Assembly (NCBI RefSeq): GCF_000275825.1
Contig: NZ_JH719942.1
Coordinates: 2,400,827-2,464,826, forward strand
Direction of reading: 5' to 3'
DNA: 64,000 bases
DNA from: Saprospira grandis DSM 2844
GTDB lineage: Bacteria > Bacteroidota > Bacteroidia > Chitinophagales > Saprospiraceae
How positions within the stretch are numbered: position 1 is the first letter of the stretch; each line of letters begins with the position of its first letter. The translations under genes were made by a program, and so were the position numbers. Under the pieces are notes generated by a model. That model was not told where the DNA came from. It did not search any database and worked only from the letters and a program-made list of their open reading frames with translations. Positions 17,190-27,110 of this stretch are shown here, piece by piece.

Positions 17190-18650
17190 ATGCGGTTTTT
17201 TGACAAAAAATTGACAGAAATGATATATCAAAACTTAGTACGCTACTTTTCCCTTGCGTTCCTGTTTTTGGCCCTTTCGTTAGGGGCGCAGGCGCAAGAT
17301 GCCAAGCATGGTAAGGAATTATTCTTGGCGAACTGTGCCTCTTGTCACAACGCCAACATGAAGGACAATGCGACTGGTCCTGCCCTAGGCGATGTGGAAG
17401 CCCGTTGGGCCGAATTTCCGCAAGAAGAGCTTTATGCTTGGATTCGGAACTCTCAGGGTTTAATTGCAGACAATTCAGCAGCGTCTCAAGCGTATGCCGC
17501 TGATTTGTACAAAAAGTGGGGGTCAGTGATGACGCCTTTCCCTGCTTTAACAGATGCCGACATTCTAGATATGTTGGTTTACATCCAAAACAAATACGAG
17601 TTTGGTTGTGATTCTCCTCCCTGTGTAACGGCTGTTGCAGAAGGAGGCAATGAAGGACCTGCCAAAGAGGATAACTCTAATACGGGGATCATCTTGATCA
17701 TCTTGGCCGTTGTTTTGGCTTTGAGTACGGTCTTCTTGGCTCGTTACATCAACAACCTAAACCGTCTGGCTGCCCAGAAAACAGGTGGAGAGCCTGTGGC
17801 TAACAAATCATTTTTGCAAATTGTGCTCAATCCTACGATTGTTCGTTTGTTGATTTTTGCTCTAGTGATTTTTGGTGGCTATACTACGGTAAACAATGCG
17901 ATCAATTTGGGCCGTCAGCAAAACTACGCACCCGAGCAGCCTATTAAGTTTTCTCATGCTTTGCATGCGGGCAAAAATGGCATCGATTGCCAGTATTGCC
18001 ATGATGGCGCTCGCCGCTCTAAGCATGCGGTAATTCCTGCTATGAACACTTGTATGAACTGCCACACTGCAGTGAAAAAAGGACCAGAGCATGGAACAGC
18101 AGAAATCTTGAAGATTTATGCTTCTACTGGATTTAACCCCATTTCTATGGAAACAGCTGAATATGGCGCTTACTTTAGCGATACAGTAAGCTTGGAAAGC
18201 CGTTTGGCCGTATATGAAAAATGGCTCAAAGCTTCTAATGAGGGCATGGCAGAAGGCGATATCAAAACGCAATTGGCTGCTGTACCTCAGTTTATCCAGA
18301 CTTCAGAAGAGAGCAAATTGGTAAATACTAAGCCGGTAAGCTGGATTCGTATTCACAACCTTCCCGATCATGTTTACTTTAATCACTCTCAGCACGTAAC
18401 TGCGGGTAAAGTAGAGTGTCAGGATTGCCATGGTGCTGTAGAGGAAATGGCTGTAGTAAAACAGCATGCTCCTCTTTCTATGGGATGGTGTGTAAACTGT
18501 CACCGTCAGACCAAGGTGAAGTTTGACGAAAACGCCTACTATCAGGCCGATTACTACAAGCAGTACGAAGAGTACCACAAAGAGATTCAAGAAGGTGGCG
18601 TAACCGTAGAGGAAATCGGTGGTCTTGAGTGTCAGAAGTGTCACTACTAG
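17190..18650 (+). CDS. actA: Alternative complex III subunit ActA, multiheme cytochrome c
   Basis: Electron-carrying subunit of the quinol:cytochrome c/oxidase oxidoreductase ACIII. Six CXXCH heme sites are visible: CASCH (49), CQYCH (267), CMNCH (288), CQDCH (410), CVNCH (434) and CQKCH (481). The first belongs to an N-terminal monoheme cytochrome c domain. Membrane helices follow at about 163-187 and 212-232, and the last five hemes form the pentaheme domain typical of ActA. A likely better start is the ATG at 17220, giving MIYQNLVRYFSLAFLFLALS as signal peptide. First gene of the operon; a hairpin separates it from actB. Confidence 0.92.
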   Translation: MRFFDKKLTEMIYQNLVRYFSLAFLFLALSLGAQAQDAKHGKELFLANCASCHNANMKDNATGPALGDVEARWAEFPQEELYAWIRNSQGLIADNSAASQAYAADLYKKWGSVMTPFPALTDADILDMLVYIQNKYEFGCDSPPCVTAVAEGGNEGPAKEDNSNTGIILIILAVVLALSTVFLARYINNLNRLAAQKTGGEPVANKSFLQIVLNPTIVRLLIFALVIFGGYTTVNNAINLGRQQNYAPEQPIKFSHALHAGKNGIDCQYCHDGARRSKHAVIPAMNTCMNCHTAVKKGPEHGTAEILKIYASTGFNPISMETAEYGAYFSDTVSLESRLAVYEKWLKASNEGMAEGDIKTQLAAVPQFIQTSEESKLVNTKPVSWIRIHNLPDHVYFNHSQHVTAGKVECQDCHGAVEEMAVVKQHAPLSMGWCVNCHRQTKVKFDENAYYQADYYKQYEEYHKEIQEGGVTVEEIGGLECQKCHY

Positions 18651-18659
18651 CATAAGATA

Positions 18660-18700
18660 CAACAGGAGGTTGGGCCAGAGGGCTCAACTTTCTGCTGTTG
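18660..18700 (+). other. Intra-operon hairpin between actA and actB
   Basis: CAACAG...CTGTTG encloses GGTTGgGCC / GGGCtCAAC, making a long imperfect stem with no T-tail. It may stabilise or set processing of the mRNA, changing subunit ratios. Confidence 0.6.
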
Positions 18701-18768
18701 TTTGAGTAAATACTAATTAGCAAAATTCTGGGAGCAATCCCGTACAACATATTTTATCTTCAAGCGAT

Positions 18769-21700
18769 ATGAGCAAACAGGAGAATACTAACAAGGTTTG
18801 GGTTAGTGTAGAAGATTTGACCCAAGATGCTGAGTTTATCAAAGCACAGCAAAATGAGTTTCCTGCATCGGAAGAGCAGACGGAGGGCGAGGGCCCTAGC
18901 CGTCGTGATTTTTTGAAATACGTAGGTTTTGGATTGGGTGCAGCTACTTTGGCTAGCTGTGAAATTCCCGTAAAACGGGCCATCCCTTATTTGGTGAAGC
19001 CCGAGGAAATTGTTCCTGGTGTGGCTACCTATTATGCCTCTACCTTTCTTAATGGTGGAGATTGTGTACCCGTTCTAGTAAAAACTAGAGAGGGACGTCC
19101 AATTAAAATTGAAGGGCATCCTAATGCCTTTACTCAAGGCGGAACTTCTGCTCGCACACAAGCTTCTGTTCTAGATCTATATGATACAAATCGCATCAAG
19201 TCTGCCGGAAAGGTAGCTGGCGATAAGTACGAAGAAATGAGCTGGACTGCCCTAGATAAAGAGGCCAAGAAAGCATTGTCTGCTGCTTCTAAAGTAGCTA
19301 TCGTTTCTCATACCGTACTCAGCCCTTCTTTGGAGCGCGCTATTGCGGACTTCAAAGCAACTTATGCTGGAGCTGAGCATATTCAATACGATCCTTTTTC
19401 TTCTTCTGCTTTGCTAGAAGCCAATAAGGAGATGTATGGCAAGTCGGCTATTCCTAACTACCGTTTCGAGCAAGCCAAATGTATTGTTGGTATTGATTGT
19501 GACTTCTTAGGAACATGGATCTCTCCAGTAGAGTTTAGCGTAGATTATGCCAAGAGCCGTAAACAAAACTTTCCAATGAAAACCTTTGTAGATAGCAAAG
19601 GGGAAGTGGCCGATAAGGTAGAAAAGGAAATGAGCGTACACATTCAGTTTGAGGCAAATATGTCTATGACTGGATCTAATGCAGATCACCGTGTATTGAT
19701 TAAGCCTTCTGAACAAGCCATGGCCGTTAAAGCACTTTATAATGAAGTAGCAGCACTAACGGGCAATTCTGGCGGAGCAGCTTCTGCTAAGTTTAGCTGG
19801 ACCAAAGCCAATAAAGCCATTAAGAGCACGGCCAAGAAATTGGTTGCTGCCGCTAAAACTGGTGCTTTGGTGGTTTGCGGTATCAACGATGTAAATATCC
19901 AAAAAGTAGTTAATGGAATCAATGAGATGCTAGGTGCCTATGGCAAAACTATCATCTGGAGCGGTTACTCTAAGCAACGCAAAGGAAATGATACTAGCAT
20001 CAAAAACTTGGTAAATAACTTAGGTAACTATGATGCAGTGATCGTAATGGGCGCTAACCCCGCTTATGATTTGCCTGCTTTGGCTGCTCAGTTTGCTACT
20101 GCTTTGAAAAAAATGACCGCAGCTAAGAAATTTACAGTGGCCTTTAATGCTGCTTTAGATGAAACTGCTGCCCTTTGTCAATATGTTGCTCCTGATCATC
20201 ATTATCTAGAGGCTTGGGGTGATGTTAACCCCAAACAAGGAGAGTACTATATCGTACAACCCACCATTAACCCCTTGTTCAAAACACGTGCTGCAGGTCA
20301 GACACTATTGACTTGGGCCAATAAAGCCATGCAAGGCGAACAGCCTTATTTTGAATATATCAAAGCATTCTGGACCAGCGAGTTGTTTGCTGCTCAGAAC
20401 CGCTTTATGACCAAAGCTTCTTTCTGGACCAACGTACTGCATGACGGTATGTTGAAGCTCTCTAACCCCGATGCCGCTCCTGGTATTAAGGCAACGGTAG
20501 CTGCTGCTCCTGTAGAAGAAGCCAAAGATGGAGAAGAAACTACAGTAACTGCTGTTCCTACTCCTAGCGAAAAAGAAGAAACTGTAGAAGAGGAAGTGGC
20601 TCCTGTTGCAAGTAGTGGCGCTTTGAGCATTGCTCAAGCAGCCTTGTCTAGCTTGTCTGAGAAGAGCAGCGATGCCCTAGAGGCCGTTTTCTACGAAACA
20701 GTAGCACTTGGTTCTGGTCAGTATGCCAACAACCCTTGGTTGCAGGAAATGCCTGATCCCGTAATGCGTACCACTTGGGATAACTTTATTGCAATTCCTG
20801 TAAAATGGAATGGCGATAATGATTATACAACACCTTACGATAACATGAAAGATGGGGATATCGCTGAGATTAAAATTGGCGAAAACACTTATCAGTTGCC
20901 TGTTATCCGTCAGTTCGGTTTGCACCCCCAAACTATTGCTATTGCATTGGGTTATGGTCGCACAAAAGCCGGAAAAGCGGGTAACCTAGTCGGTAAGAAC
21001 CTCTTCCCTGAGTGTAAAAACTTTACTTATAGCTCTGCTAGCGTAAGCGCTCCTACTAAGGTGGGCCGCGACGCTCAGTTTGCTTGTGTGCAAATGCACC
21101 ATACGTACGGCTTGACCTCTAAAGATGAATCTGGAAAAACTATCGTTGATGAGTCTACTGGCAAGCCATTTAATGTGGATGAGCAGGTATTGGGCCACCG
21201 TGGTTTCCAAGGCTCACTAACCAACCGCTCGGTATTCTTTCAATCTTCAGCTAAAGATCTTAAGTCTGGTCTCAAAGAACTACACGCTAAGCGTAAGAAC
21301 TATCAGTACCTGAATGACAAAGGCCTTTATCCTGATAGAAATGAGGTATATGGTACTGGTCACTGGTGGGCCATGTCTATCGACTTGAACGCCTGTACAG
21401 GTTGTGGTGCTTGTACCGTAGCTTGTATGGCGGAAAACAACGTTCCCGTTGTTGGTAAGTTTGAGGTATCTAAGGCACACGAAATGACTTGGTTGCGTAT
21501 TGACCGCTACTACTACGGTGATGAAGAGACACCCAATACGGCTTATATGCCCATGATGTGTCAGCACTGTGATAACGCTCCTTGTGAGAACGTTTGTCCT
21601 GTAGCCGCAACCAACCACAGTTCTGAAGGTTTGAACCAGATGACTTATAACCGCTGTATTGGTACTCGTTACTGTGCCAACAACTGCCCTTATAAAGTAC

Positions 21701-22137
21701 GTCGTTTCAACTGGTTGGACTACACTTCTGCCGATACATTTGCTTTGAATGAAGTAGATATGAACCGCGGAATGGAGAACGATGAGTACTATACTTATAT
21801 GACAGATAACCTTACTCGTATGGTCCTCAACCCTGATGTGACTGTTCGCTCAAGAGGTGTTATTGAGAAGTGTAGCTTCTGTGTACAACGTTTGCAAGAG
21901 GCTAAATTGACTGCAAAAGTAGAGGGCCGCCGCCTTATGGATGGCGATGTAAAAGTAGCTTGTCAAGCTGCTTGTCCTACTGGCGCTATCGCTTTTGGAG
22001 ACCGCAACGACAAAGAAAGCCAAGTTCTAGCTTGGATGGAGTCTGCTCGTGGTTACCTCGCCTTGGAAGAAGTAAATGTTCGTTCTGCTGTAACCTACTT
22101 GATGAAGGTGCAGAATACAGATGTGAACTTCGCTTAA
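18769..22137 (+). CDS. actB: Alternative complex III subunit ActB (molybdopterin-like plus iron-sulfur)
   Basis: Largest ACIII subunit, 1122 residues. A twin-arginine-like segment SRRDFLKYVGFGLG (44-57) ends in a lipobox LASC (64), so it is likely exported folded and lipid-anchored. Residues about 75-800 resemble molybdopterin oxidoreductases but keep no cofactor role in ACIII as known for the family. A low-complexity Ala/Glu/Pro linker sits near 580-620. The C-terminus carries ferredoxin-type Cys clusters: CTGCGACTVAC (876), CQHCDNAPCENVCP (931), CIGTRYCANNCP (963), CSFC (about 1035) and a final ACQAACPTGA, fitting three 4Fe-4S and one 3Fe-4S site. Confidence 0.93.
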   Translation: MSKQENTNKVWVSVEDLTQDAEFIKAQQNEFPASEEQTEGEGPSRRDFLKYVGFGLGAATLASCEIPVKRAIPYLVKPEEIVPGVATYYASTFLNGGDCVPVLVKTREGRPIKIEGHPNAFTQGGTSARTQASVLDLYDTNRIKSAGKVAGDKYEEMSWTALDKEAKKALSAASKVAIVSHTVLSPSLERAIADFKATYAGAEHIQYDPFSSSALLEANKEMYGKSAIPNYRFEQAKCIVGIDCDFLGTWISPVEFSVDYAKSRKQNFPMKTFVDSKGEVADKVEKEMSVHIQFEANMSMTGSNADHRVLIKPSEQAMAVKALYNEVAALTGNSGGAASAKFSWTKANKAIKSTAKKLVAAAKTGALVVCGINDVNIQKVVNGINEMLGAYGKTIIWSGYSKQRKGNDTSIKNLVNNLGNYDAVIVMGANPAYDLPALAAQFATALKKMTAAKKFTVAFNAALDETAALCQYVAPDHHYLEAWGDVNPKQGEYYIVQPTINPLFKTRAAGQTLLTWANKAMQGEQPYFEYIKAFWTSELFAAQNRFMTKASFWTNVLHDGMLKLSNPDAAPGIKATVAAAPVEEAKDGEETTVTAVPTPSEKEETVEEEVAPVASSGALSIAQAALSSLSEKSSDALEAVFYETVALGSGQYANNPWLQEMPDPVMRTTWDNFIAIPVKWNGDNDYTTPYDNMKDGDIAEIKIGENTYQLPVIRQFGLHPQTIAIALGYGRTKAGKAGNLVGKNLFPECKNFTYSSASVSAPTKVGRDAQFACVQMHHTYGLTSKDESGKTIVDESTGKPFNVDEQVLGHRGFQGSLTNRSVFFQSSAKDLKSGLKELHAKRKNYQYLNDKGLYPDRNEVYGTGHWWAMSIDLNACTGCGACTVACMAENNVPVVGKFEVSKAHEMTWLRIDRYYYGDEETPNTAYMPMMCQHCDNAPCENVCPVAATNHSSEGLNQMTYNRCIGTRYCANNCPYKVRRFNWLDYTSADTFALNEVDMNRGMENDEYYTYMTDNLTRMVLNPDVTVRSRGVIEKCSFCVQRLQEAKLTAKVEGRRLMDGDVKVACQAACPTGAIAFGDRNDKESQVLAWMESARGYLALEEVNVRSAVTYLMKVQNTDVNFA

Positions 22138-22180
22138 TTTTAGAATAAAGAATCGTCTATTATCATAAAATCAAACTCTT

Positions 22181-23596
22181 ATGAGCTCAGTTGTATCAGA
22201 TATTCGCCCACCATTAGTAATGGGCAATAAGACATATCATCAGATTACTGAGGATATCTGTTCCCCAACGGAGGAGTTGCCCAATGGTAAATGGGTAATG
22301 CTCTTGTTGGGCGCTTTGGGGCTACTCGCCTTTGGTGCTTTGGCCTTGTTTGTTACCATCTGGTTTGGAATTGGTAGCTGGTACCTCAACCGTACTGTAG
22401 GTTGGGGTTGGGATATTACCAACTTTGTATGGTGGGTAGGTATCGGTCATGCCGGTACACTTATCTCGGCCATCTTGCTGCTTTTTCGCCAAAAATGGCG
22501 TACGGGGGTAAACCGTGCCGCAGAGGCGATGACCATTTTTGCCGTAATCTGTGCGGCGCTCTTCCCAGGTATTCACATGGGACGTATTTGGTTGGCCTTC
22601 TTCGTTTTCCCTTATCCTAACACACGTGGTCCTTTGTGGGTAAACTTCAACTCACCACTACTTTGGGATGTATTCGCTATCTCTACTTACTTTACTGTAT
22701 CGCTTTTGTTCTGGTACATGGGACTGATTCCTGACTTCGCAACTATTCGCGACCGTGCCAAGGGCTTCCGTAAGCGTATTTATAACTTTGCCTCTTTTGG
22801 TTGGACTGGTTCTGCCAAGCACTGGCAACGTTGGGAGGCCATGGCTTTGGTTCTTTCTGGATTAGCTACTCCTCTTGTACTTTCTGTACACACCATTGTA
22901 TCTTTTGACTTTGCTACCTCTGTTGTACCCGGATGGCATACCACGATCTTCCCTCCCTACTTTGTAGCAGGTGCGATCTTCTCTGGTTTTGCTATGGTGC
23001 AAACACTAATGATCCTAACCTCAATTGCTTTGCCGCAGCTGAAAGATTATATCACGCAGCAGCATATTGAGTCAATGAACAAGGTAATTGTTTTGACCGG
23101 TTCAATTGTAGGTGTAGCTTACTTGACTGAGCTTTTCATCGCTTGGTACTCTGGTTATGTCTATGAGCAGTTTGCTTTCTATAACCGTGCATTAGGTCCT
23201 TACTGGTGGTCTTACTTCGCTATGATGACTTGTAACGTAATCACACCCCAGTTTTTCTGGGTGAAGCGCCTGCGCAGAAGTGTTTTGGTTACTTTTATCC
23301 TTTCTATTGTAGTAAACATCGGAATGTGGTTTGAGCGCTTCGTTATTATCGCAACAACCCTACACCGCGATTTCTTGCCTTCTAGCTGGAGCTATTACTC
23401 TCCTTCTTGGGTAGAGGTTGGGGTATACCTCTTCACTTTTGGCCTCTTTGGCGTTCTTTACCTCATTTTTATGCGTGTGGCTCCAGTTGTAGCTATCGCC
23501 GAGGTGAAATCTATCTTGAAGAGCTCTGGTGATCAGTATTGTGGTGAAAATATGCACCAACATACAACTGCTGAAGAACTAAGCAGCGAAGCCTAA
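22181..23596 (+). CDS. actC: Alternative complex III subunit ActC (NrfD-like)
   Basis: Integral membrane quinol-site subunit of ACIII. The 471-residue protein shows about ten hydrophobic helices, e.g. WVMLLLGALGLLAFGALALF (residues 40-59), and NrfD/PsrC-type features such as NFVWWVGIGHAGTLIS near 95 and PGIHMGRIWLAFF near 130. The His and acidic residues in these helices fit the quinol pocket described for ACIII. It lies 43 bases after actB in the same transcript. Confidence 0.92.
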   Translation: MSSVVSDIRPPLVMGNKTYHQITEDICSPTEELPNGKWVMLLLGALGLLAFGALALFVTIWFGIGSWYLNRTVGWGWDITNFVWWVGIGHAGTLISAILLLFRQKWRTGVNRAAEAMTIFAVICAALFPGIHMGRIWLAFFVFPYPNTRGPLWVNFNSPLLWDVFAISTYFTVSLLFWYMGLIPDFATIRDRAKGFRKRIYNFASFGWTGSAKHWQRWEAMALVLSGLATPLVLSVHTIVSFDFATSVVPGWHTTIFPPYFVAGAIFSGFAMVQTLMILTSIALPQLKDYITQQHIESMNKVIVLTGSIVGVAYLTELFIAWYSGYVYEQFAFYNRALGPYWWSYFAMMTCNVITPQFFWVKRLRRSVLVTFILSIVVNIGMWFERFVIIATTLHRDFLPSSWSYYSPSWVEVGVYLFTFGLFGVLYLIFMRVAPVVAIAEVKSILKSSGDQYCGENMHQHTTAEELSSEA

Positions 23597-23619
23597 TCCT
23601 TTAACCTTTGAATGACCTA

Positions 23620-23638
23620 CTGCCCCAAATAGGGGCAG
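23620..23638 (+). other. Hairpin between actC and actD
   Basis: A perfect CTGCCCC-aaata-GGGGCAG stem lies in the 57-base gap. No T-tail follows, so it is more likely an mRNA stability element than a terminator. Confidence 0.6.
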
Positions 23639-23653
23639 ACCAAAATAAAGCTG

Positions 23654-24187
23654 ATGAAACAGTTGAATAAAACTATCCTCTACGGTCTATACACAGATGA
23701 AGAAGTGTTGATGGACGCTGTTAGAGATATCCGTGAAGAGGGGAACGAAATCTGGGACGTCTTTACGCCCTTTCCCGTACACGGTCTAGACCCCGTTTTG
23801 GGCCTTAAAGAATCGCGCTTGCATATTGCAGGTTTTGTTTATGGCCTCTTTGGTGCATTGACCGCCTTTGGATTTATGACTTGGACGCTCACCAGAGATT
23901 GGCCCATCATTTTTGGTGGTAAGCCTTATTTCTCTGCGCCCTCTTTTATTCCGATCACTTTTGAGTTTACTGTACTCATGGCTGCTGTCGGAATGGTGGT
24001 CACTTTTTACCTGGTTTGTGGCTTAGGCCCCGGCGTAACTAACCCTTACCTCGATCCTCGTATTACCGATGACCATTTCTGTGTCGCCTTTGATGTAACC
24101 AATATGTCTGAGGAACAACGCCAAGCCCTAGAAGCTAAACTCCTTAGCACCGGCGCCTGCGAGCAACCCAAGATCAAAAATATCTAA
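23654..24187 (+). CDS. actD: Alternative complex III subunit ActD (DUF3341)
   Basis: The 177-residue protein has a cytoplasmic N-terminal part (KTILYGLYTDEEVLMDAV, DVFTPFPVHGLDPVLGLKES) and two membrane helices (about residues 55-78 and 98-122). The PFPVHG motif and the two-helix layout are those of DUF3341, the ActD subunit. Its role in ACIII is structural as far as known. It follows actC in the operon. Confidence 0.92.
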   Translation: MKQLNKTILYGLYTDEEVLMDAVRDIREEGNEIWDVFTPFPVHGLDPVLGLKESRLHIAGFVYGLFGALTAFGFMTWTLTRDWPIIFGGKPYFSAPSFIPITFEFTVLMAAVGMVVTFYLVCGLGPGVTNPYLDPRITDDHFCVAFDVTNMSEEQRQALEAKLLSTGACEQPKIKNI

Positions 24188-24220
24188 TAACTTCATCTCA
24201 CCCTTCTATACGTGATTGAT

Positions 24221-24979
24221 ATGAAATTACCTAATCTATACTTCTTCGCAGCTATTGCCCTTTCAGCTTTCTTCCTCGGAAGCTGTGGCAAGTCTGGAGG
24301 TGAGTTTGCTGGTTATGAGTATATGCCCGATATGGGCCACTCTATTGCCTATGAAGCAAACGTAAATACGTACTACCGCTTTAATACAAACTCTTCTGAA
24401 GAAGAGTATCAGGAATTTGCCAAACCTCGCAAACCCGTTGCCGGTACTGTACCATTTAATAAAACAGCTACCACCCCCGGTGGCGCTTCTGAGTTTACTT
24501 TTCCCGTCTATGCTTTTGATAATACAGAAGCAGGACGCAATGAAGCCATGAAGGCCATTACAGAAAATCCACTCAAAGCCAAAAATGAGGATGACCTCAA
24601 AAAAATCTTGGCCCAAGGAGAAGAGCTTTATGTAGTATACTGCGCTTCTTGCCATGGTGAAGAAGGCGACGGAAATGGCCAACTATGGAATAGCGGCGAC
24701 GGACCCTACCCCAACGCCCCAGCCAACTACATGACTGATGACCTCAAAAATGCTACCGATGGCCGCTATTACCACGCCATTGTACACGGTAAAGGGGTTA
24801 TGCTCTCTCATGCCGATAAACTAAGCCATGATGAGCGCTGGATGGTGATCCACTATATCCGTAGCTTGCAAGCCGAAACATATGACTTGCCTACCGCTAA
24901 TGGCCAAAACAAAGTAGCTACTCCCGCAGCCGAAGAAACTGAGGCCGAAGAAACAGCTACTGAAGAAGATAAGAAATAA
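24221..24979 (+). CDS. actE: Alternative complex III subunit ActE, monoheme cytochrome c lipoprotein
   Basis: The frame opens at GTG 24212, but the ATG at 24221 gives a normal lipoprotein signal (MKLPNLYFFAAIALSAFFLGSC), so I use it. One heme-binding CASCH lies at residues 141-145 after LYVVYC, with GVMLSHADKLS offering the Met axial ligand. A Glu/Ala-rich tail of 30 residues ends the protein. ActE passes electrons from the ActA hemes towards the oxidase on the periplasmic face. Confidence 0.92.
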   Translation: MKLPNLYFFAAIALSAFFLGSCGKSGGEFAGYEYMPDMGHSIAYEANVNTYYRFNTNSSEEEYQEFAKPRKPVAGTVPFNKTATTPGGASEFTFPVYAFDNTEAGRNEAMKAITENPLKAKNEDDLKKILAQGEELYVVYCASCHGEEGDGNGQLWNSGDGPYPNAPANYMTDDLKNATDGRYYHAIVHGKGVMLSHADKLSHDERWMVIHYIRSLQAETYDLPTANGQNKVATPAAEETEAEETATEEDKK

Positions 24980-25046
24980 GGGTTAGTGATGACTAACTTC
25001 AGATTGAATCAAAACTATTGACTAAACCTATAGAAACTGATAACTA

Positions 25047-26606
25047 ATGGGTGCGCATCACAACCACGCAATTCAGGATAACCCTCAGTTTGTCTTTGAT
25101 GGGAAACTTAAAATGATCACCGCGATCATGACTCTCATCGGAGCAATTAGCCTTGGGGTTACTTACTTTACGGATGGCGACTATGGACATGTCCGCTTCT
25201 GGACCAATTTACTCCATAATACCGCCTTCTTTACCGGTATCGCTTTCGCTTCCCTCTTCTTTTTGTCTACTCATATTGTAGCTTGGGGCGGATGGCAAAC
25301 TATTTTTAAACGAGTGCCCGAGGCCATGATGATGTTCATGCCTGTTGGCCTCATCTTTTTTGCACTTATTGCTGCAGGCGTTTATCTAGACGCTGAAGGA
25401 ACTGACTATCTCTACCTCTGGAGCGATGAAACCGCTCTAGCTGAAGATCACCTGGTTATCCATAAGTCGGCTTTCCTTAACCCCTTCAATTATGTACTCA
25501 CTTTGGTGGTGCTTGGGGTATGGACGCTTTTCGCTATGATGATCCGCAGATTGTCGCTAGAACAAGATGGCGATCGCTCTTTGCGTAAGGTGAACTATGA
25601 AAAAATTCACATGTGGTCAGCTATTTTCTTGCCCATCGCTGGTTTCTCTAGCGCTTATGCTATCTGGCAATGGGTAATGTCTGTAGATGTTCACTGGTAT
25701 AGTACGCTCTTTGCTTGGTATGCTACCGCAAGTGTTTGGGTAAGCGCAATTTGTATCATCTTTTTGCTCATCCTTTTCTTGCAAAGCCGCGGCCATATGC
25801 AGTACTTCACTAAGGAGCACACACATGACCTCGGTAAGTATATCTTCGGATTTAGCGTATTCTGGACCTACCTCTGGTTCTCGCAGTTTCTCCTCATTTG
25901 GTATGCAAATAACGGAGAAGAAACACAATACTTCGACCTTCGTTTCGATCAGTTTCCCGCCGTCTTCTACCTCAATGTCTTACTCAACTTTATTCTGCCT
26001 TTCTTCATCCTCATGATGAACAATTCTAAGCGCGCTAAAGGTACTTTGGCCCTTGTTGCAGTGATCGTTTTGCTAGGCCACTGGGTAGATTATTTCCAAA
26101 TGATTAAACCTGGTGTTTGGCACAACTGGGAGCATGCTCAACATGCTAGCCACGCTCATGGCGATGATCATAAACATGGAGAAGAAGGACATGATGCTCA
26201 TGGTGATCTTTTGCAGCTCAACCAAGCTCCAAAAGCTGTACTTACTGCTCAGCCTCAACATGGAGAAGAAGGACATGCAGAAGAAGGACATGCAGAAGAG
26301 GCTCCAACTACAGAAACAACTGATTCTGCTACTGCCCATACTCCTGCTGCCGAAGAAATTCATGCTCATGCAGATGCTCATGGCGAAGAAGCGCATGCAG
26401 AAGAAACTCATGCAGAAGAAGCTCATCCCACTCAATTTGTAATGGGGATTCACTTTCCAGGCCTTCTAGAGCTAGGAACGATGATTGGCTTTTTGGGCTT
26501 GTTCCTATTTGTTACTTTCCAAGTATTGTCTGGCGCATCTTTGATGCCTAAGAATGATCCTTATGTAGACGAGAGTAAGCATCACCACGTTTGGTACGAT
26601 CTCTAG
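25047..26606 (+). CDS. actF: Alternative complex III subunit ActF (NrfD-like) with His-rich insert
   Basis: Second NrfD-like membrane subunit of ACIII, 519 residues, with about ten membrane helices in the first 360 residues and a last helix at about 475-497 (LGTMIGFLGLFLFVTFQVL). Between them, residues about 365-460 form a low-complexity insert rich in His, Glu and Ala, with repeats such as HGEEGH, HAEEGH and EEAHAEE. The insert is unusual in length and could bind metal or simply be a flexible loop. Last act gene; no terminator was recognised before MHR-9. Confidence 0.9.
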   Translation: MGAHHNHAIQDNPQFVFDGKLKMITAIMTLIGAISLGVTYFTDGDYGHVRFWTNLLHNTAFFTGIAFASLFFLSTHIVAWGGWQTIFKRVPEAMMMFMPVGLIFFALIAAGVYLDAEGTDYLYLWSDETALAEDHLVIHKSAFLNPFNYVLTLVVLGVWTLFAMMIRRLSLEQDGDRSLRKVNYEKIHMWSAIFLPIAGFSSAYAIWQWVMSVDVHWYSTLFAWYATASVWVSAICIIFLLILFLQSRGHMQYFTKEHTHDLGKYIFGFSVFWTYLWFSQFLLIWYANNGEETQYFDLRFDQFPAVFYLNVLLNFILPFFILMMNNSKRAKGTLALVAVIVLLGHWVDYFQMIKPGVWHNWEHAQHASHAHGDDHKHGEEGHDAHGDLLQLNQAPKAVLTAQPQHGEEGHAEEGHAEEAPTTETTDSATAHTPAAEEIHAHADAHGEEAHAEETHAEEAHPTQFVMGIHFPGLLELGTMIGFLGLFLFVTFQVLSGASLMPKNDPYVDESKHHHVWYDL

Positions 26607-26617
26607 AATACTGATGA

Positions 26618-26740
26618 TTTGGGGCCTGCGGGCTAACGCCCGCCGCTATGTTTCAGGGCTCGCAAGTCTGCTCGGCCCTGCGGGCGGCCAAGGCCGCCCT
26701 GGGTCGGCGGCTATGCCGCCCCCTTTCACAGCGCTAGGCC
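26618..26740 (+). repeat. MHR-9, type A variant
   Basis: TTT-GGGGCCT, arm 1 GCGGGCtaacGCCCGC, CGCTATGTTTC, core GGGCTCGCAAGTCTGC, arm 2 GGGCGGCCaaGGCCGCCC, arm 3 GGCGGCtatGCCGCC, and CACAGCGCTAGGCC. Confidence 0.88.
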
Positions 26741-26772
26741 AGTAAGCCGCTTCGCGGCTGATGGCCGGGCCG

Positions 26773-26934
26773 CTTTGGTCCAATTAAACGGTTTTGCAGG
26801 CGCAGCGCGCCGCAGGCCTAGCGACTGAAGCAGGGCGGCGAAGCCGCAGACCGAGGCGCTGCAAGCGCCAAAGGGCCGAGCAGACCTGCGAGCTGTGAAA
26901 GGCAGCGCCGCAGCTTGCTGCGGAGGCCCCAAAA
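26773..26934 (-). repeat. MHR-10, type A variant, inverted relative to MHR-9
   Basis: On the minus strand: GGGGCCTCCGCAGCaaGCTGCGG, a GCCTTTCACAGCTCGC linker, the core, arm 2 (TTGGCGCTtgcAGCGCC), arm 3 GCGGCttcGCCGC and GTCGCTAGGCC (to 26815). The 3' tail module CTGCAAAACCG...GGACCAAA runs on to 26773. The two copies point at each other across 75 bases. Confidence 0.88.
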
Positions 26935-27050
26935 TAGTTTTAGATTGGCAAGAAAAAAGTTCCCAATTTTTAGACTTTTTAACAATTTAAAAAGATTCTA
27001 AAGATTAGTTCTTTGCGAGGGGCGTTAATCAATCTTTTGGCCTCTTTTGT

Positions 27051-27058
27051 TATATTTG
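27051..27058 (+). promoter_or_regulatory. -7 box for the cox gene cluster
   Basis: TATATTTG lies 53 bases before coxB, with a GCAGCT-gtt-AGCTGC hairpin in the leader. No TTG at 19-20 bases. It suggests cox genes can be transcribed apart from act. Confidence 0.5.
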
Positions 27059-27110
27059 CGAAGTAAATAATATTATTGGCAGCTGTTAGCTGCAGAAAAA
27101 CCTATAGAAC

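Noticed and set aside
26073..26453. Met/His-rich frames opposite and beside actF
   Set aside because: They are shadows of the His-rich insert codons of actF.
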